64,000 nucleotides of DNA from Mesorhizobium huakuii (GTDB lineage Bacteria > Pseudomonadota > Alphaproteobacteria > Rhizobiales > Rhizobiaceae), in the NCBI RefSeq assembly GCF_030160235.1, contig NZ_BSNY01000005.1:124001-188000 (forward strand). Direction: 5' to 3'. Every line of letters begins with the position of its first letter. Positions within the stretch are counted from its first letter, which is position 1. Below the pieces are notes generated by a model. It made no database searches. It was not told where the DNA came from and saw nothing but the letters and a program-made list of their open reading frames with translations. Position numbers and translations under genes: made by a program. This document shows, piece by piece, positions 37,680 through 45,718 of this stretch.

Positions 37680-39194
37680 ATGCTGAAATCAGTCCTGTCG
37701 CAGATGTTCGAGCAGGCCCCGGGCTTCATGGCGCTCCTGCAAGGACCGGACCATGTCTTCGAATTGACCAATGCGGCCTACCAAAGGCTGATCGGACACC
37801 GGCAAGTCATTGGGAAGCCCGTCCGCGAGGCCTTTCCGGAACTCGAGGGACACGAGTTTTTCGAGCATCTGGACCATGTGCACAGGACCGGCGAGCCTTA
37901 TCGGGGCCAAGGTGTGAAGGTCGGCCTCCGCAACCGTGAAGACGGGCCGATCGAAGAGCGCATCCTGGATTTCGTCTATCAGCCGATCAAGGGCGACAGT
38001 GGGCGGATCACGGCGATCTTCATTGAAGGCACGGATGTCAGCGAGCTCTCCTTTGCGAACGCCGCCCTCCGGTTGCGCGAGGATCATCTGCGTTCGATCC
38101 TGGCTACGGTGCCCGACGCCATGGTTGTCATCGACGAGCAGGGGCGAATCCAGTCCTTCAGCACCGCTGCCGAAATGCTGTTCGGCTATCAGTCAAGCGA
38201 AGTCATCGGGCAAAACGTCAATATGCTGATGCCTTCGCCCTATCGCGACGAGCATGATGCCTATCTGCTTCGCTACCTGACGACAGGAGAGCGCCGGATC
38301 ATCGGGCTCGGTCGCACCGTTACCGGGGCACGCAAGGATGGCACGACTTTCCCGATGGAGCTTTCCGTCGGCGAGATGCACCCCGGAACCGGACGCTTCT
38401 TCACCGGCTTCTGCCGCGACCTGACCGAACGCCATCGGGCGGAAGCAAGAATCCAGGAGCAGCAGCAGGAGCTTCTCCATATGGCGCGGTTTACCGCGCT
38501 CGGCGAAATGGCGTCGACATTGGCCCATGAGATCAACCAGCCGCTCACCGCGATCACGAACTATCTGAAAGGCAGCCGGCGACTTCTAGAGAACAGCAAG
38601 GAAGAAAATGCGCCCATGCTGCGGGATGCCGTGGAGAAAGCGGCCGAGCAGGCCCTGAGGGCAGGAAACGTCATCAGGCATTTGAGGGATTTCGTTGCAA
38701 GAGGCGAAAGCGAGCGTCAGGTCGAACGGCTGCCGACGCTGATCGAGGAAGCCTCGTCCCTGGCACTGGTCGGAGCAAGGGAGATAAATGTCCTCGTCAG
38801 CTACAAGCTCGACCCTGCCGCCGAACTGGTCTTGACCGACCGCATCCAGATCCAGCAGGTTCTGCTCAATCTGATGCGCAATGCGGTGGAGGCAATGCAA
38901 GGCGCGCCACGCCGCGAATTGAAGGTCACAACTGTCGCCCGCGATGATGGAATGGCCGAGGTGAGCGTGATCGATACCGGCCCGGGCCTTGCCCCGGAGG
39001 TTTCGGCGCAACTCTTCCAGCCATTTGTGACCACCAAGAAGCAAGGCATGGGTGTCGGGCTTTCGATTTGCCGCACCATCGTTGAATCGCACGGCGGCCA
39101 CATATGGGCGGAGGCAATGCCGACCGGCGGGACGGCTTTCCGGTTCACCTTGCGGATCGTTGAGAGGGAAGAGGTCACAAATGGTCGGCAGTGA
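37680..39194 (+). CDS. fixL: Oxygen-sensing histidine kinase FixL
   Basis: From ATG 37680 the protein has 504 residues; GTG 37611 is a longer option. An N-terminal PAS (residues about 1-115) is followed by the haem PAS ([20 protein letters not shown]), with the probable proximal haem ligand H192 in DEHDAY and the oxygen-sensing arginine region [15 protein letters not shown]. The kinase core has HEINQP (H283), [18 protein letters not shown] and GMGVGLSIC. It is soluble: no membrane helices are seen. It phosphorylates FixJ when oxygen leaves the haem, and fixJ overlaps it by 14 bases. Confidence 0.93.
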   Translation: MLKSVLSQMFEQAPGFMALLQGPDHVFELTNAAYQRLIGHRQVIGKPVREAFPELEGHEFFEHLDHVHRTGEPYRGQGVKVGLRNREDGPIEERILDFVYQPIKGDSGRITAIFIEGTDVSELSFANAALRLREDHLRSILATVPDAMVVIDEQGRIQSFSTAAEMLFGYQSSEVIGQNVNMLMPSPYRDEHDAYLLRYLTTGERRIIGLGRTVTGARKDGTTFPMELSVGEMHPGTGRFFTGFCRDLTERHRAEARIQEQQQELLHMARFTALGEMASTLAHEINQPLTAITNYLKGSRRLLENSKEENAPMLRDAVEKAAEQALRAGNVIRHLRDFVARGESERQVERLPTLIEEASSLALVGAREINVLVSYKLDPAAELVLTDRIQIQQVLLNLMRNAVEAMQGAPRRELKVTTVARDDGMAEVSVIDTGPGLAPEVSAQLFQPFVTTKKQGMGVGLSICRTIVESHGGHIWAEAMPTGGTAFRFTLRIVEREEVTNGRQ

Positions 39195-39795
39195 TCTGGT
39201 GCACGTGGTCGACGACGATGTGGACGTTCGCAAGTCGCTCGGTTTTCTTCTGGCAACAGCGGATTTCGCGGTGCGCTTGCACGAATCGGCCACGGCTTTT
39301 CTGTCAACGGCAACGGGCAAGCTCGACGGCTGCATCGTCACAGACGTGCGCATGCCGGGCATAGACGGTATCGAGTTCCTGCGGCAGCTCAGAGCCGGCG
39401 GCCATACGATTCCGGTTATTGTCATGACAGGCCATGCCGATGTGGCGCTCGCCGTCCAGGCGATGAAGGAGGGAGCAGCCGACTTCATCGAGAAGCCTTT
39501 CGATGACGAGATGCTGATCGAAGCGATCCGTTCCGCATTGGCCAACCGCAACCAGGCACATGCGGCGCATCCCCAGTCCGCGGATATCCGCGATCGTCTG
39601 ACCACCTTGTCGGAACGTGAGCGACAGGTGCTTGATGGGCTTGTGTCTGGCCTGCCGAACAAGACAATCGCCTATGATCTGGGCATCAGCCCGCGCACCG
39701 TCGAAATCCACCGGGCCAATGTCATGAGCAAGATGGCGGCAGGCAGCCTGTCACACCTCGTGCGCATGGCGCTTATCGTGGAGTCCAAATCCTAG
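39181..39795 (+). CDS. fixJ: Response regulator FixJ
   Basis: A 204-residue regulator with a receiver domain ([17 protein letters not shown], phospho-acceptor D55 in TDVRMPG, K in EKPFDD) and a LuxR-type HTH ([33 protein letters not shown]). It activates fixK-type genes when phosphorylated by FixL. No separate cluster-free fixK is inside the window, so its targets may lie elsewhere or include fnrN. Confidence 0.94.
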   Translation: MVGSDLVHVVDDDVDVRKSLGFLLATADFAVRLHESATAFLSTATGKLDGCIVTDVRMPGIDGIEFLRQLRAGGHTIPVIVMTGHADVALAVQAMKEGAADFIEKPFDDEMLIEAIRSALANRNQAHAAHPQSADIRDRLTTLSERERQVLDGLVSGLPNKTIAYDLGISPRTVEIHRANVMSKMAAGSLSHLVRMALIVESKS

Positions 39796-39797
39796 AC

Positions 39798-40019
39798 TTA
39801 CCGGCTGGGCTGAAGTCCGTCGTCCTCGTTGAGTCTTTTCTCCGTCACCCAATCGCGCCAATGAGTCGGTCGGATATCGACTCGAGCGCCAGTGGTCACG
39901 TTCATCCAACCCTCCCTCACCCTCCGGCAGGGGAATACAAGCGCGTGCTCGCCGTCCTCATCAAGGACGGCAAGTTCGAGATCGCGACCAAACGGAGCGT
40001 TTAGGATTAGCTTCCACAT
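39798..40019 (-). CDS. Conserved small rhizobial protein
   Basis: A 73-residue protein with the pattern LNAPFGRDLELAVLD, ALVFPCRRVREGWMN and a C-terminal IRPTHWRDW. I recognise this as a conserved small protein of rhizobia without known function. It converges on fixJ with a two-base gap. A box with one mismatch (TTGATTTACATCAT) is centred 41 bases before its ATG, which would make the transcript nearly leaderless. Confidence 0.68.
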   Translation of the reverse strand: MWKLILNAPFGRDLELAVLDEDGEHALVFPCRRVREGWMNVTTGARVDIRPTHWRDWVTEKRLNEDDGLQPSR

Positions 40020-40053
40020 CGCATCAAGATGTTCGCAAACGATGGGCCGCGCT

Positions 40054-40067
40054 TTGATTTACATCAT
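40054..40067. promoter_or_regulatory. FNR/FixK-like box upstream of small gene at 40019
   Basis: TTGATTTACATCAT has one mismatch from TTGA-N6-TCAA, at the last base. Its centre is 41.5 bases from the start codon. Confidence 0.5.
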
Positions 40068-40164
40068 TTTGTGGGATCGCCCCGATCGCCGTCGGCATGA
40101 GGTCGTTCTTGCGTGCCCTGATCGGGTCTTGCCCCAGCTCTGCCTGCTCTTGCTTAGGCCCCGA

Positions 40165-40518
40165 TCACGGTTGCTGTAGGCTGCTGATATAGGCGATGAT
40201 CGCCTCGATCTGGTCAGGGCTCGCAACCCACTCAGGCATGTCCGGATGTCCAGTCGAGATGCCTTCTGCGAGAGCTTCCTCGAGATCCGCGATCGGATAG
40301 CGCTTCGACAAGGTGCGAAAGGCGGGCGCATCCGGATGGCTGCTCTTGTCGGTTCTGCCGACGGCGTGGCAACCGGAGCAATTGAACTCAACCAACGCCT
40401 TGCCGCGTTCGACCGAGCCATTTGCCAAGGCTGGCGGCACGCAGCCAAGCAAAACCGCCACCAACACGGAAAGCCGCGCGTCATATCTGCGTCTGCCATT
40501 GTCCATACGGGTGTTCAT
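40165..40518 (-). CDS. Exported small c-type cytochrome
   Basis: A 117-residue protein from ATG 40518, behind GCGGAGG. A signal peptide (LSVLVAVLLGCVPPALA) is followed by a single haem site NCSGCH and a methionine ligand candidate in GHPDMPEW. It is a class I cytochrome c that could feed the cbb3 oxidase or a reductase. It is preceded by the phasin-like gene, with which it may be cotranscribed under the perfect box at 40983. Confidence 0.85.
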   Translation of the reverse strand: MNTRMDNGRRRYDARLSVLVAVLLGCVPPALANGSVERGKALVEFNCSGCHAVGRTDKSSHPDAPAFRTLSKRYPIADLEEALAEGISTGHPDMPEWVASPDQIEAIIAYISSLQQP

Positions 40519-40542
40519 GGCTGCAAGCCTCCGCATTTCCGA

Positions 40543-40926
40543 CTAGGCGACTGTCCTCACCGCTATGTCTTCAATCGCGGTTCTGGCTTCCTTGCGCACC
40601 AGCCCGGCCGCTTCCGACGCAAGCTTGGACGTCAGTGTCGCAACCTTGCCGGCTTCGGTGACATATTCCGAGGCCGCATTCTGCAGGAAGGTGGAGACAA
40701 CCTCGAAGGCGTCATTGAATTCAGGACCGCCGATGAGATCGTCCGCCAGCTTGATATCCTGCTCGCAACGATGCCTCAGGAAGGCAAGCGTTTCGATCTG
40801 ATAGCGCATCATCGCCTTGAAGGCGTGCGCCTGAAGTGACACGGCGGCAAGAACCACCTTCTGGCCATTCTCCGCCATTGGCAGCAGTTGCGTGCCGGAT
40901 CGCGGCGGTTCTGGGTGGCTGTGCAT
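40543..40926 (-). CDS. Phasin-like protein
   Basis: A 127-residue, mostly helical protein from ATG 40926 (GGAGCAG upstream). AFKAMMRYQIETLAFLRHR and the later amphipathic FLQNAASEYVTEAGKVATL resemble phasin family proteins, which coat polyhydroxybutyrate granules or act in stress. A perfect FNR/FixK box is centred 63 bases before the start, so it is induced at low oxygen, when PHB stores form. Confidence 0.7.
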   Translation of the reverse strand: MHSHPEPPRSGTQLLPMAENGQKVVLAAVSLQAHAFKAMMRYQIETLAFLRHRCEQDIKLADDLIGGPEFNDAFEVVSTFLQNAASEYVTEAGKVATLTSKLASEAAGLVRKEARTAIEDIAVRTVA

Positions 40927-40982
40927 GATCGACTGCTCCGTTGCGAGAAGCCGCAAAGCTAATGCCATTCGCCTTGGGGTCG

Positions 40983-40996
40983 TTGATCAGGATCAA
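40983..40996. promoter_or_regulatory. Perfect FNR/FixK box upstream of phasin-like gene
   Basis: TTGATCAGGATCAA is a perfect TTGAT-N4-ATCAA palindrome, 63 bases (centre) before the phasin-like start, and also just before a usp remnant on the plus strand. Confidence 0.85.
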
Positions 40997-41008
40997 CCCC
41001 TATGACCT

Positions 41009-41161
41009 TTGCCGGCAGCCCTCCGGATTGGCCAGGAGATTGCGGCTGATCTGATTGTTCTGGGCGGTTACGGCCACAGCCGTGTCCGTGAAATGGCCTT
41101 TGGCGGCGTGATGCATTCTGTGCTGCGCAACGGATCGCTGCATCGGTTCATATCGAACTGA
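41009..41161 (+). pseudogene. Remnant of universal stress protein C-terminus
   Basis: A 50-codon open stretch ends at TGA 41159 and encodes ADLIVLGGYGHSRVREMAF, then GGVMHSVLRNGSLHRF, the ATP-binding C-terminal loop of a Usp domain. It is close to the end of the intact Usp at 36643. A stop codon (TGA 41003-41005) cuts the frame just upstream and no N-terminal domain is present. It is a decayed gene copy. Confidence 0.75.
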
Positions 41162-41185
41162 GCAAAAATACCTTCGCCCCTGAAG

Positions 41186-41199
41186 TTGACATGAATCAA
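41186..41199. promoter_or_regulatory. FNR/FixK box upstream of hemA
   Basis: TTGACATGAATCAA fits TTGA-N6-TCAA. Centre 107 bases before the hemA start, so oxygen control of 5-aminolevulinate synthesis is likely. Confidence 0.72.
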
Positions 41200-41299
41200 G
41201 GTCGCCCCTTCCCGCAAGGGGTTACGTCTAGCCTCGCCAAATGAGCGAGGAACCGGTGCGCCGACACCTGCGATCGTTCCACAGAAAAGGAGTGCCGAC

Positions 41300-42577
41300 A
41301 TGAACTACCAGCGGTTCTTCGAAGAAGCGATCGACCAGCTCCACGCGGAGCGTCGCTATCGTGTCTTCGCCGACCTCGAGCGCATCGCGGGCAAGTTTCC
41401 GCGCGCCATCTGGCGCGCAGGCGGCCGCGCCGAGGAAATCACCGTCTGGTGCTCCAACGACTATCTCGGCATGGGCCAGCATCCAGACGTTATCGCCGCG
41501 TTCCAGGACGCGGCCGGCAAGATGGGGTCGGGCGCCGGCGGCACCCGCAACATTTCCGGCACCTCCAACCCCCTGGTCGAGCTCGAGCATGAGCTTGCCG
41601 ACCTGCACGGCAAGGACGCGGCCCTGGTCTTCACCTCCGGCTTCGTCTCCAACGAAGCCTCGATCTCGACCATTGCCCGGCTTCTGCCTAATTGCCTGAT
41701 CATCTCGGACGAACTGAACCACGCCTCGATGATCGAAGGTGTTAGGCGCTCCGGCGCCGAGAAGAAGATCTTCCGGCACAATGACGTCGCGCATCTGGAA
41801 AACCTGCTGCAGGCGGCGGGGCGCGAACGCGCCAAGCTGATCGTCTTCGAGAGCGTCTATTCGATGGATGGCGACATCGCGCCGATCCGGGAGATCGTCG
41901 AGCTCGCCGAGCGCTACAACGCCATGACCTATATCGACGAGGTCCATGCTGTCGGCATGTACGGACCGCGCGGCGGCGGCATCACCGAGCGTGAGGGCCT
42001 GGCCGACCGCATCGACATCATCGAAGGCACGCTCGCCAAGGCGTTCGGCACGTTGGGCGGCTACATCACCGGCACCAGTGCCGTCATCGACGCGGTGCGC
42101 TCCTATGCGCCGGGCTTCATCTTCACCACGGCGCTGCCGCCGGCGATCGCGGCCGCGGCCACCACCTCGATCCGCCATCTCAAGAACTCGCAGGCCGAGC
42201 GCGACGCCCAGCAGCAGCAGGCGAGCCGAACCAAGCAGATCCTCTCTGCCGCCGGCCTGCCGGTGATGGAGTCTCCGACCCATATCGTGCCGCTGCTGGT
42301 TGGCGATCCGGAGCTCTGCAAGATGGCCAGCGACCGCCTGCTTGGCATGCACGGCATCTACATCCAGCCGATCAACTACCCGACCGTGCCGCGCGGCACC
42401 GAGCGGCTGCGCATCACGCCGACGCCGTTCCATTCCGATCGACTGATCGCCGAGCTGCAGGATGCGCTGGTCGAGACCTGGGATGCGCTCGGCATTCCCT
42501 ACGGCTCGGCAGGACGCCCCGCCGTCGCCAAGAGCGACCGGGTCATTCCGCTGGTCATGGCCAAGGCCGGAGGCTGA
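41300..42577 (+). CDS. hemA: 5-aminolevulinate synthase
   Basis: A 425-residue PLP enzyme that joins glycine and succinyl-CoA to give 5-aminolevulinate, the first step of haem synthesis in alphaproteobacteria. It has [23 protein letters not shown] and the PLP lysine K247 in [13 protein letters not shown], and ends in the family pattern PTPFHSD. AAAAGGAG precedes the ATG. Its FNR/FixK box matches the need for haem in cbb3 oxidase and FixL. It may be a second hemA copy dedicated to low oxygen; another copy elsewhere cannot be seen here. Confidence 0.96.
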   Translation: MNYQRFFEEAIDQLHAERRYRVFADLERIAGKFPRAIWRAGGRAEEITVWCSNDYLGMGQHPDVIAAFQDAAGKMGSGAGGTRNISGTSNPLVELEHELADLHGKDAALVFTSGFVSNEASISTIARLLPNCLIISDELNHASMIEGVRRSGAEKKIFRHNDVAHLENLLQAAGRERAKLIVFESVYSMDGDIAPIREIVELAERYNAMTYIDEVHAVGMYGPRGGGITEREGLADRIDIIEGTLAKAFGTLGGYITGTSAVIDAVRSYAPGFIFTTALPPAIAAAATTSIRHLKNSQAERDAQQQQASRTKQILSAAGLPVMESPTHIVPLLVGDPELCKMASDRLLGMHGIYIQPINYPTVPRGTERLRITPTPFHSDRLIAELQDALVETWDALGIPYGSAGRPAVAKSDRVIPLVMAKAGG

Positions 42578-42641
42578 AGCCGCCGTGTACTCAACAGCTT
42601 TCATTCATTTCGGCTTCCTCTGAATTTTCAGGAGTAGAACC

Positions 42642-43076
42642 ATGAGCCACATGTCCCACACTTCCTTTTCCGGCTTTACCCAGGCCGCGCAGCAGGCACA
42701 GCAGTGGGTAAAGGAGCTCGCCGCGGACCTGCGCTGGAGCGAGCCAAGTGCCTGCCGGCTTCTAAGGTCCGTCCTGCACACGATGCGAGATTGGCTGCCG
42801 CCAGCGGAAATGGCCGATTTCTCGGCGCAACTGCCCGTTTTGATTCGCGGCATTTATTTCGAGGGCTGGGAGCCATCGGCGCCCGAGCATGAGCGCAAGA
42901 AGCGTGATTTTGTCCTCAGCGTCAGGAACAGTTTCGGCTACGATGACGACATCGATTTCGACGTCGCCATCAGCGCGGTGTTCAAGCTGCTCGATCGCCA
43001 TATATCGCATGGCGAGATCACCCAGGTGAGAAACTCGATGAAGAAGTCCCTTCGCGAACTCTGGCCCGTTGATTGA
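42642..43076 (+). CDS. DUF2267 family protein
   Basis: A 144-residue protein with the DUF2267 pattern: FTQAAQQAQQWVKELA, LRSVLHTMRDWLPPAEMADFSAQLP, IRGIYFEGW and a C-terminal FKLLDRHIS. Its function is unknown, although its genes often sit in stress and low-oxygen regions. CAGGAG precedes ATG 42642. It leads a likely operon with the two genes that follow by 3 bases and by overlap. Confidence 0.85.
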   Translation: MSHMSHTSFSGFTQAAQQAQQWVKELAADLRWSEPSACRLLRSVLHTMRDWLPPAEMADFSAQLPVLIRGIYFEGWEPSAPEHERKKRDFVLSVRNSFGYDDDIDFDVAISAVFKLLDRHISHGEITQVRNSMKKSLRELWPVD

Positions 43077-43079
43077 ACA

Positions 43080-43787
43080 ATGTTTCGCGACCGCAAGCAG
43101 GCTGGAGAGAGACTCGGCATCGAATTGGCCGGGCTCGACCTTTGCCAGCCGATCGTTCTGGCGCTGCCGCGCGGTGGGGTTCCGGTCGCCGCAGAAGTGG
43201 CAAAAGCCCTGGGCGCGCCTCTCGACGTACTCATCGTCCGCAAAGTCGGTGCTCCGGGCAACGCGGAACTGGCGGTTGCCGCCGTCGTGGATGGCAATCC
43301 GCCCGACGTCGTGCTCAATCGGGAGATCGTTGAGACCTATGCGCTCGACGATGCCGAACTTGCCGCGCTGGTTGCTCTCGAACGCCCCGAACTCGAACGT
43401 CGACGCCTCGCCTACAAGGGCAATCGCAGGTCGTTGTCAGTCGCAGGCAAGACGGTGATCCTCGTCGACGACGGGGCAGCAACGGGCACGACCATGAAGG
43501 TCGCCATACGCGCGCTCAGGCACCGGGCGCCCAGGGAGATCATCGTGGCGGTTCCCGTGTCTCCCCCCGATACATTGGCCGATTTGGCGACAGAGGCTGA
43601 TCGCGTGGTATGTCTTAGCCAGCCAGGGCGGTTCCGTGCATTGGGCTATCATTATCTGCGGTTCCCGCAGCTTTCCGACAGCGAAGTGACCGCGACGCTG
43701 GATGAGGCTAGCCAGATGCACAAGTCGCGCAGGCGCGATATGGTCGGCGACCGGTCGACGGCCGAGAAGAACAGGAGATCACATTGA
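43080..43787 (+). CDS. Phosphoribosyltransferase family protein
   Basis: A 235-residue type I PRTase fold protein. ALPRGGVPVAAEVAKALG and VIRKVG-like VRKVGAPGN precede the PRPP loop VILVDDGAATGTTM. Proteins of this group in low-oxygen islands have no proven substrate. It follows DUF2267 by three bases and overlaps the next gene start, which supports one operon. Confidence 0.87.
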   Translation: MFRDRKQAGERLGIELAGLDLCQPIVLALPRGGVPVAAEVAKALGAPLDVLIVRKVGAPGNAELAVAAVVDGNPPDVVLNREIVETYALDDAELAALVALERPELERRRLAYKGNRRSLSVAGKTVILVDDGAATGTTMKVAIRALRHRAPREIIVAVPVSPPDTLADLATEADRVVCLSQPGRFRALGYHYLRFPQLSDSEVTATLDEASQMHKSRRRDMVGDRSTAEKNRRSH

Positions 43788-44233
43788 TGCTGGTCCGCAC
43801 GCTTTCTGCCTTGGAATGCACGAAGATCCTGACAGCCAACCGTGTTGGCCGACTGGCATGCGCGAAGGATGGACAGCCCTACGTCGTGCCCATCCACTAT
43901 GCCCATTCTGATGCTCATCTTTACGCTTTTTCCATGCCGGGCAAAAAGATCGAATGGATGCGAGCCAATCCGCTGGTGTCCGTGCAGGTTGACGAACACG
44001 GCCAGGGCCGAGGATGGAGAAGCGTCATTGTCGATGGCCGATATGAAGAGCTGCCGGACCGGATCGGCCACAAGCTCGAGCGGGATCATGCCTGGTCGGT
44101 GTTGAGTAAGCACAGCGACTGGTGGGAACCTGGCGCACTTAAGCCGGTCGCGCCTCCCACGGCCGACGGCGCACCACATGTCTTCTTCCGGATCCTGATC
44201 GAGCAGGTGTCGGGACGAGAGGCGAGCGAGTAG
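43787..44233 (+). CDS. Pyridoxamine 5'-phosphate oxidase-like flavin-binding protein
   Basis: A 148-residue split-barrel protein from ATG 43787, behind ACAGGAGA. VGRLACAKDGQPYVVPIHY and GKKIEWMRANPLVSVQVDE are typical of the small flavin-binding PNPOx-like family rather than true PdxH. It may be a flavin or F420-type reductase. It ends the operon, before a strong terminator. Confidence 0.83.
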   Translation: MLVRTLSALECTKILTANRVGRLACAKDGQPYVVPIHYAHSDAHLYAFSMPGKKIEWMRANPLVSVQVDEHGQGRGWRSVIVDGRYEELPDRIGHKLERDHAWSVLSKHSDWWEPGALKPVAPPTADGAPHVFFRILIEQVSGREASE

Positions 44234-44262
44234 GTTCACAACCCTTCATACAAGAATGGGAG

Positions 44263-44295
44263 CGGTCCGGCGCAAACTGCGTCGGACCGTTTTTC
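44263..44295 (+). terminator. Rho-independent terminator
   Basis: CGGTCCGGCGCA and TGCGTCGGACCG pair as a 12-bp stem with one G-U pair and a three-base loop, then TTTTT. It closes the DUF2267 operon and faces the convergent usp gene. Confidence 0.88.
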
Positions 44296-44308
44296 CTCGC
44301 GTGAATTG

Positions 44309-45145
44309 TTATCTTGCCATCAAGACCGGCAGCGATTGTCCCTCAATCATCGACTTGGTGACGCCGCCGAAAATACGCTCGCGCAACCGGGAGTGGCCGT
44401 AGGCGCCCATGACCATCAGCTCGGCCGCAACGTCGCCGGCATGCTGGCGAAGCACCTCGGCAACCGAATGGTTCGAGCTCGGCAGCCGGTCGACCGTAAC
44501 CTTCACGCCGTGCCGGGCGAGATAGGTCGCGGCATCGGCCCCAGGTTCAGCCCCGTGATGGAATTCGTCCTCCAGCGGATCGACCATGACGAGGCGCACG
44601 TCGTCGGCGCCTTTCAGCAGGTCGAGCGACTCGCGAACAGCGCGCGATGACTCAACGCGAGCGTCCCATGCGACCAGGATGCGTTTCGGTGTCAGCGTTG
44701 GCCGCGAGCCCTCGGGAACCAGCAGCATGGGCTTTCCCGATGAGAACAACACGCCCTCGATGACCTTATCCTTCAGAGTGTGGCTTGCCAGCAGATCCGG
44801 CCCCAGAATGGTCAGATCGGCGTAGCGGGCACGCCTCCCGATGACGTCGTCAGCCCATCCAATGTCGGGATAGTCGTCGCTCAGATCAGCCGATACCGCG
44901 CTCCGGAAAAGAAAGGCGGTGACATCCGAAATTCGTTTCTCAAGCCTCTTCAACTCGGCCTGACGCTCCTCAAGCCAGGCTGGTGAGACGACAGCAGCAT
45001 ACTCACCTCCCGAGGGCGGTGCGGCAATCTCGAGGACGAGCACGGAAAGGTGCGCATCGATCTGTTCGCACAGGTCAGCGGCGAGCTTCAGATCGCCCTC
45101 ACCCTGGTTCGGTCCGGTAACCGTAAGCAGTGTCCTGAAAGTCAC
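44309..45145 (-). CDS. Tandem universal stress protein
   Basis: A 278-residue protein with two Usp domains; it begins MTFRTLLTVTG and ends with the ATP loop AELMVMGAYGHSRLRERIFGGVTKSM. A FixK-type box variant (TTGACTCAGCGCAA on the minus strand) is centred 79 bases upstream of the start. It is clearly different from the Usp at 36643, so the two are old duplicates. Confidence 0.9.
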   Translation of the reverse strand: MTFRTLLTVTGPNQGEGDLKLAADLCEQIDAHLSVLVLEIAAPPSGGEYAAVVSPAWLEERQAELKRLEKRISDVTAFLFRSAVSADLSDDYPDIGWADDVIGRRARYADLTILGPDLLASHTLKDKVIEGVLFSSGKPMLLVPEGSRPTLTPKRILVAWDARVESSRAVRESLDLLKGADDVRLVMVDPLEDEFHHGAEPGADAATYLARHGVKVTVDRLPSSNHSVAEVLRQHAGDVAAELMVMGAYGHSRLRERIFGGVTKSMIEGQSLPVLMAR

Positions 45146-45217
45146 GGTGGCGACTCCTGATTTCGAGTGAAGGTTCAGTCGTGATGTCAGTCATTAGCGC
45201 GGTGCCCGGTGGTTTCA

Positions 45218-45231
45218 TTGCGCTGAGTCAA
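45218..45231. promoter_or_regulatory. FixK-type box variant upstream of usp at 45145
   Basis: Read on the minus strand it is TTGACTCAGCGCAA, i.e. TTGA-N6-GCAA, matching the wider FixK2 consensus TTG(A/C)-N6-(T/G)CAA known from Bradyrhizobium. Centre 79 bases before the usp start. Confidence 0.6.
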
Positions 45232-45252
45232 ACACCGTGACCGCGGCGGCAT

Positions 45253-45266
45253 TTGATCCGCATCAA
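45253..45266. promoter_or_regulatory. Perfect FNR/FixK box upstream of cytochrome c gene
   Basis: TTGATCCGCATCAA is a perfect TTGAT-N4-ATCAA box, centred 60 bases before ATG 45320. Confidence 0.85.
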
Positions 45267-45319
45267 CGTGCGGGGAAGCCAAGGCTGTAGGTTTCAGTCG
45301 ATCAATCGGGGAAACGCGG

Positions 45320-45718
45320 ATGAAATTCCTGATTACGGCGATTCTGGCGGGATTGGCCCTCAACGCAGCTGCCGCCCAGGAACTCGGCAACGGCAAGGCG
45401 GAATACATGAACTCATGCGCCGTCTGCCATGGCCCAGAAGGCAAGGGCGACGGCCCGTTGGGCGACCAGTTGTTGAAGCGGCCGAGCGACCTGACGCGCC
45501 TCTCCAGGCGCAATGGCGGCGAATTCCCTTATTGGCGCGTCTTTGCCGTCATCGACGGTCGCGGCATGGTCCCGGCGCATGGCGATCGCGACATGCCGGT
45601 CTGGGGCCGGCAATTCCTTCCCGGCGACGTGAAGAAATATGGCCCGAATGCCGGGGAAATCGTCACCAGGGAACGGATCCATGATCTGGCCGGTTATGTC
45701 GAGACGTTGCAGCAATGA
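45320..45718 (+). CDS. Exported c-type cytochrome
   Basis: A 132-residue protein with signal peptide MKFLITAILAGLALNAAAA and one haem motif SCAVCHGPEGKGDG; methionine ligand candidates lie in RGMVPAHG and RDMPVWG. It is a small soluble or membrane-near electron carrier induced through the perfect box upstream. The next gene starts before its stop (ATGA overlap), so the two form an operon. Confidence 0.88.
   Translation: MKFLITAILAGLALNAAAAQELGNGKAEYMNSCAVCHGPEGKGDGPLGDQLLKRPSDLTRLSRRNGGEFPYWRVFAVIDGRGMVPAHGDRDMPVWGRQFLPGDVKKYGPNAGEIVTRERIHDLAGYVETLQQ

Noticed and set aside
41228-42604. Minus-strand frame opposite hemA
   Set aside because: The hemA protein is complete with its PLP lysine and family ends. 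The antisense frame has no recognisable motif.
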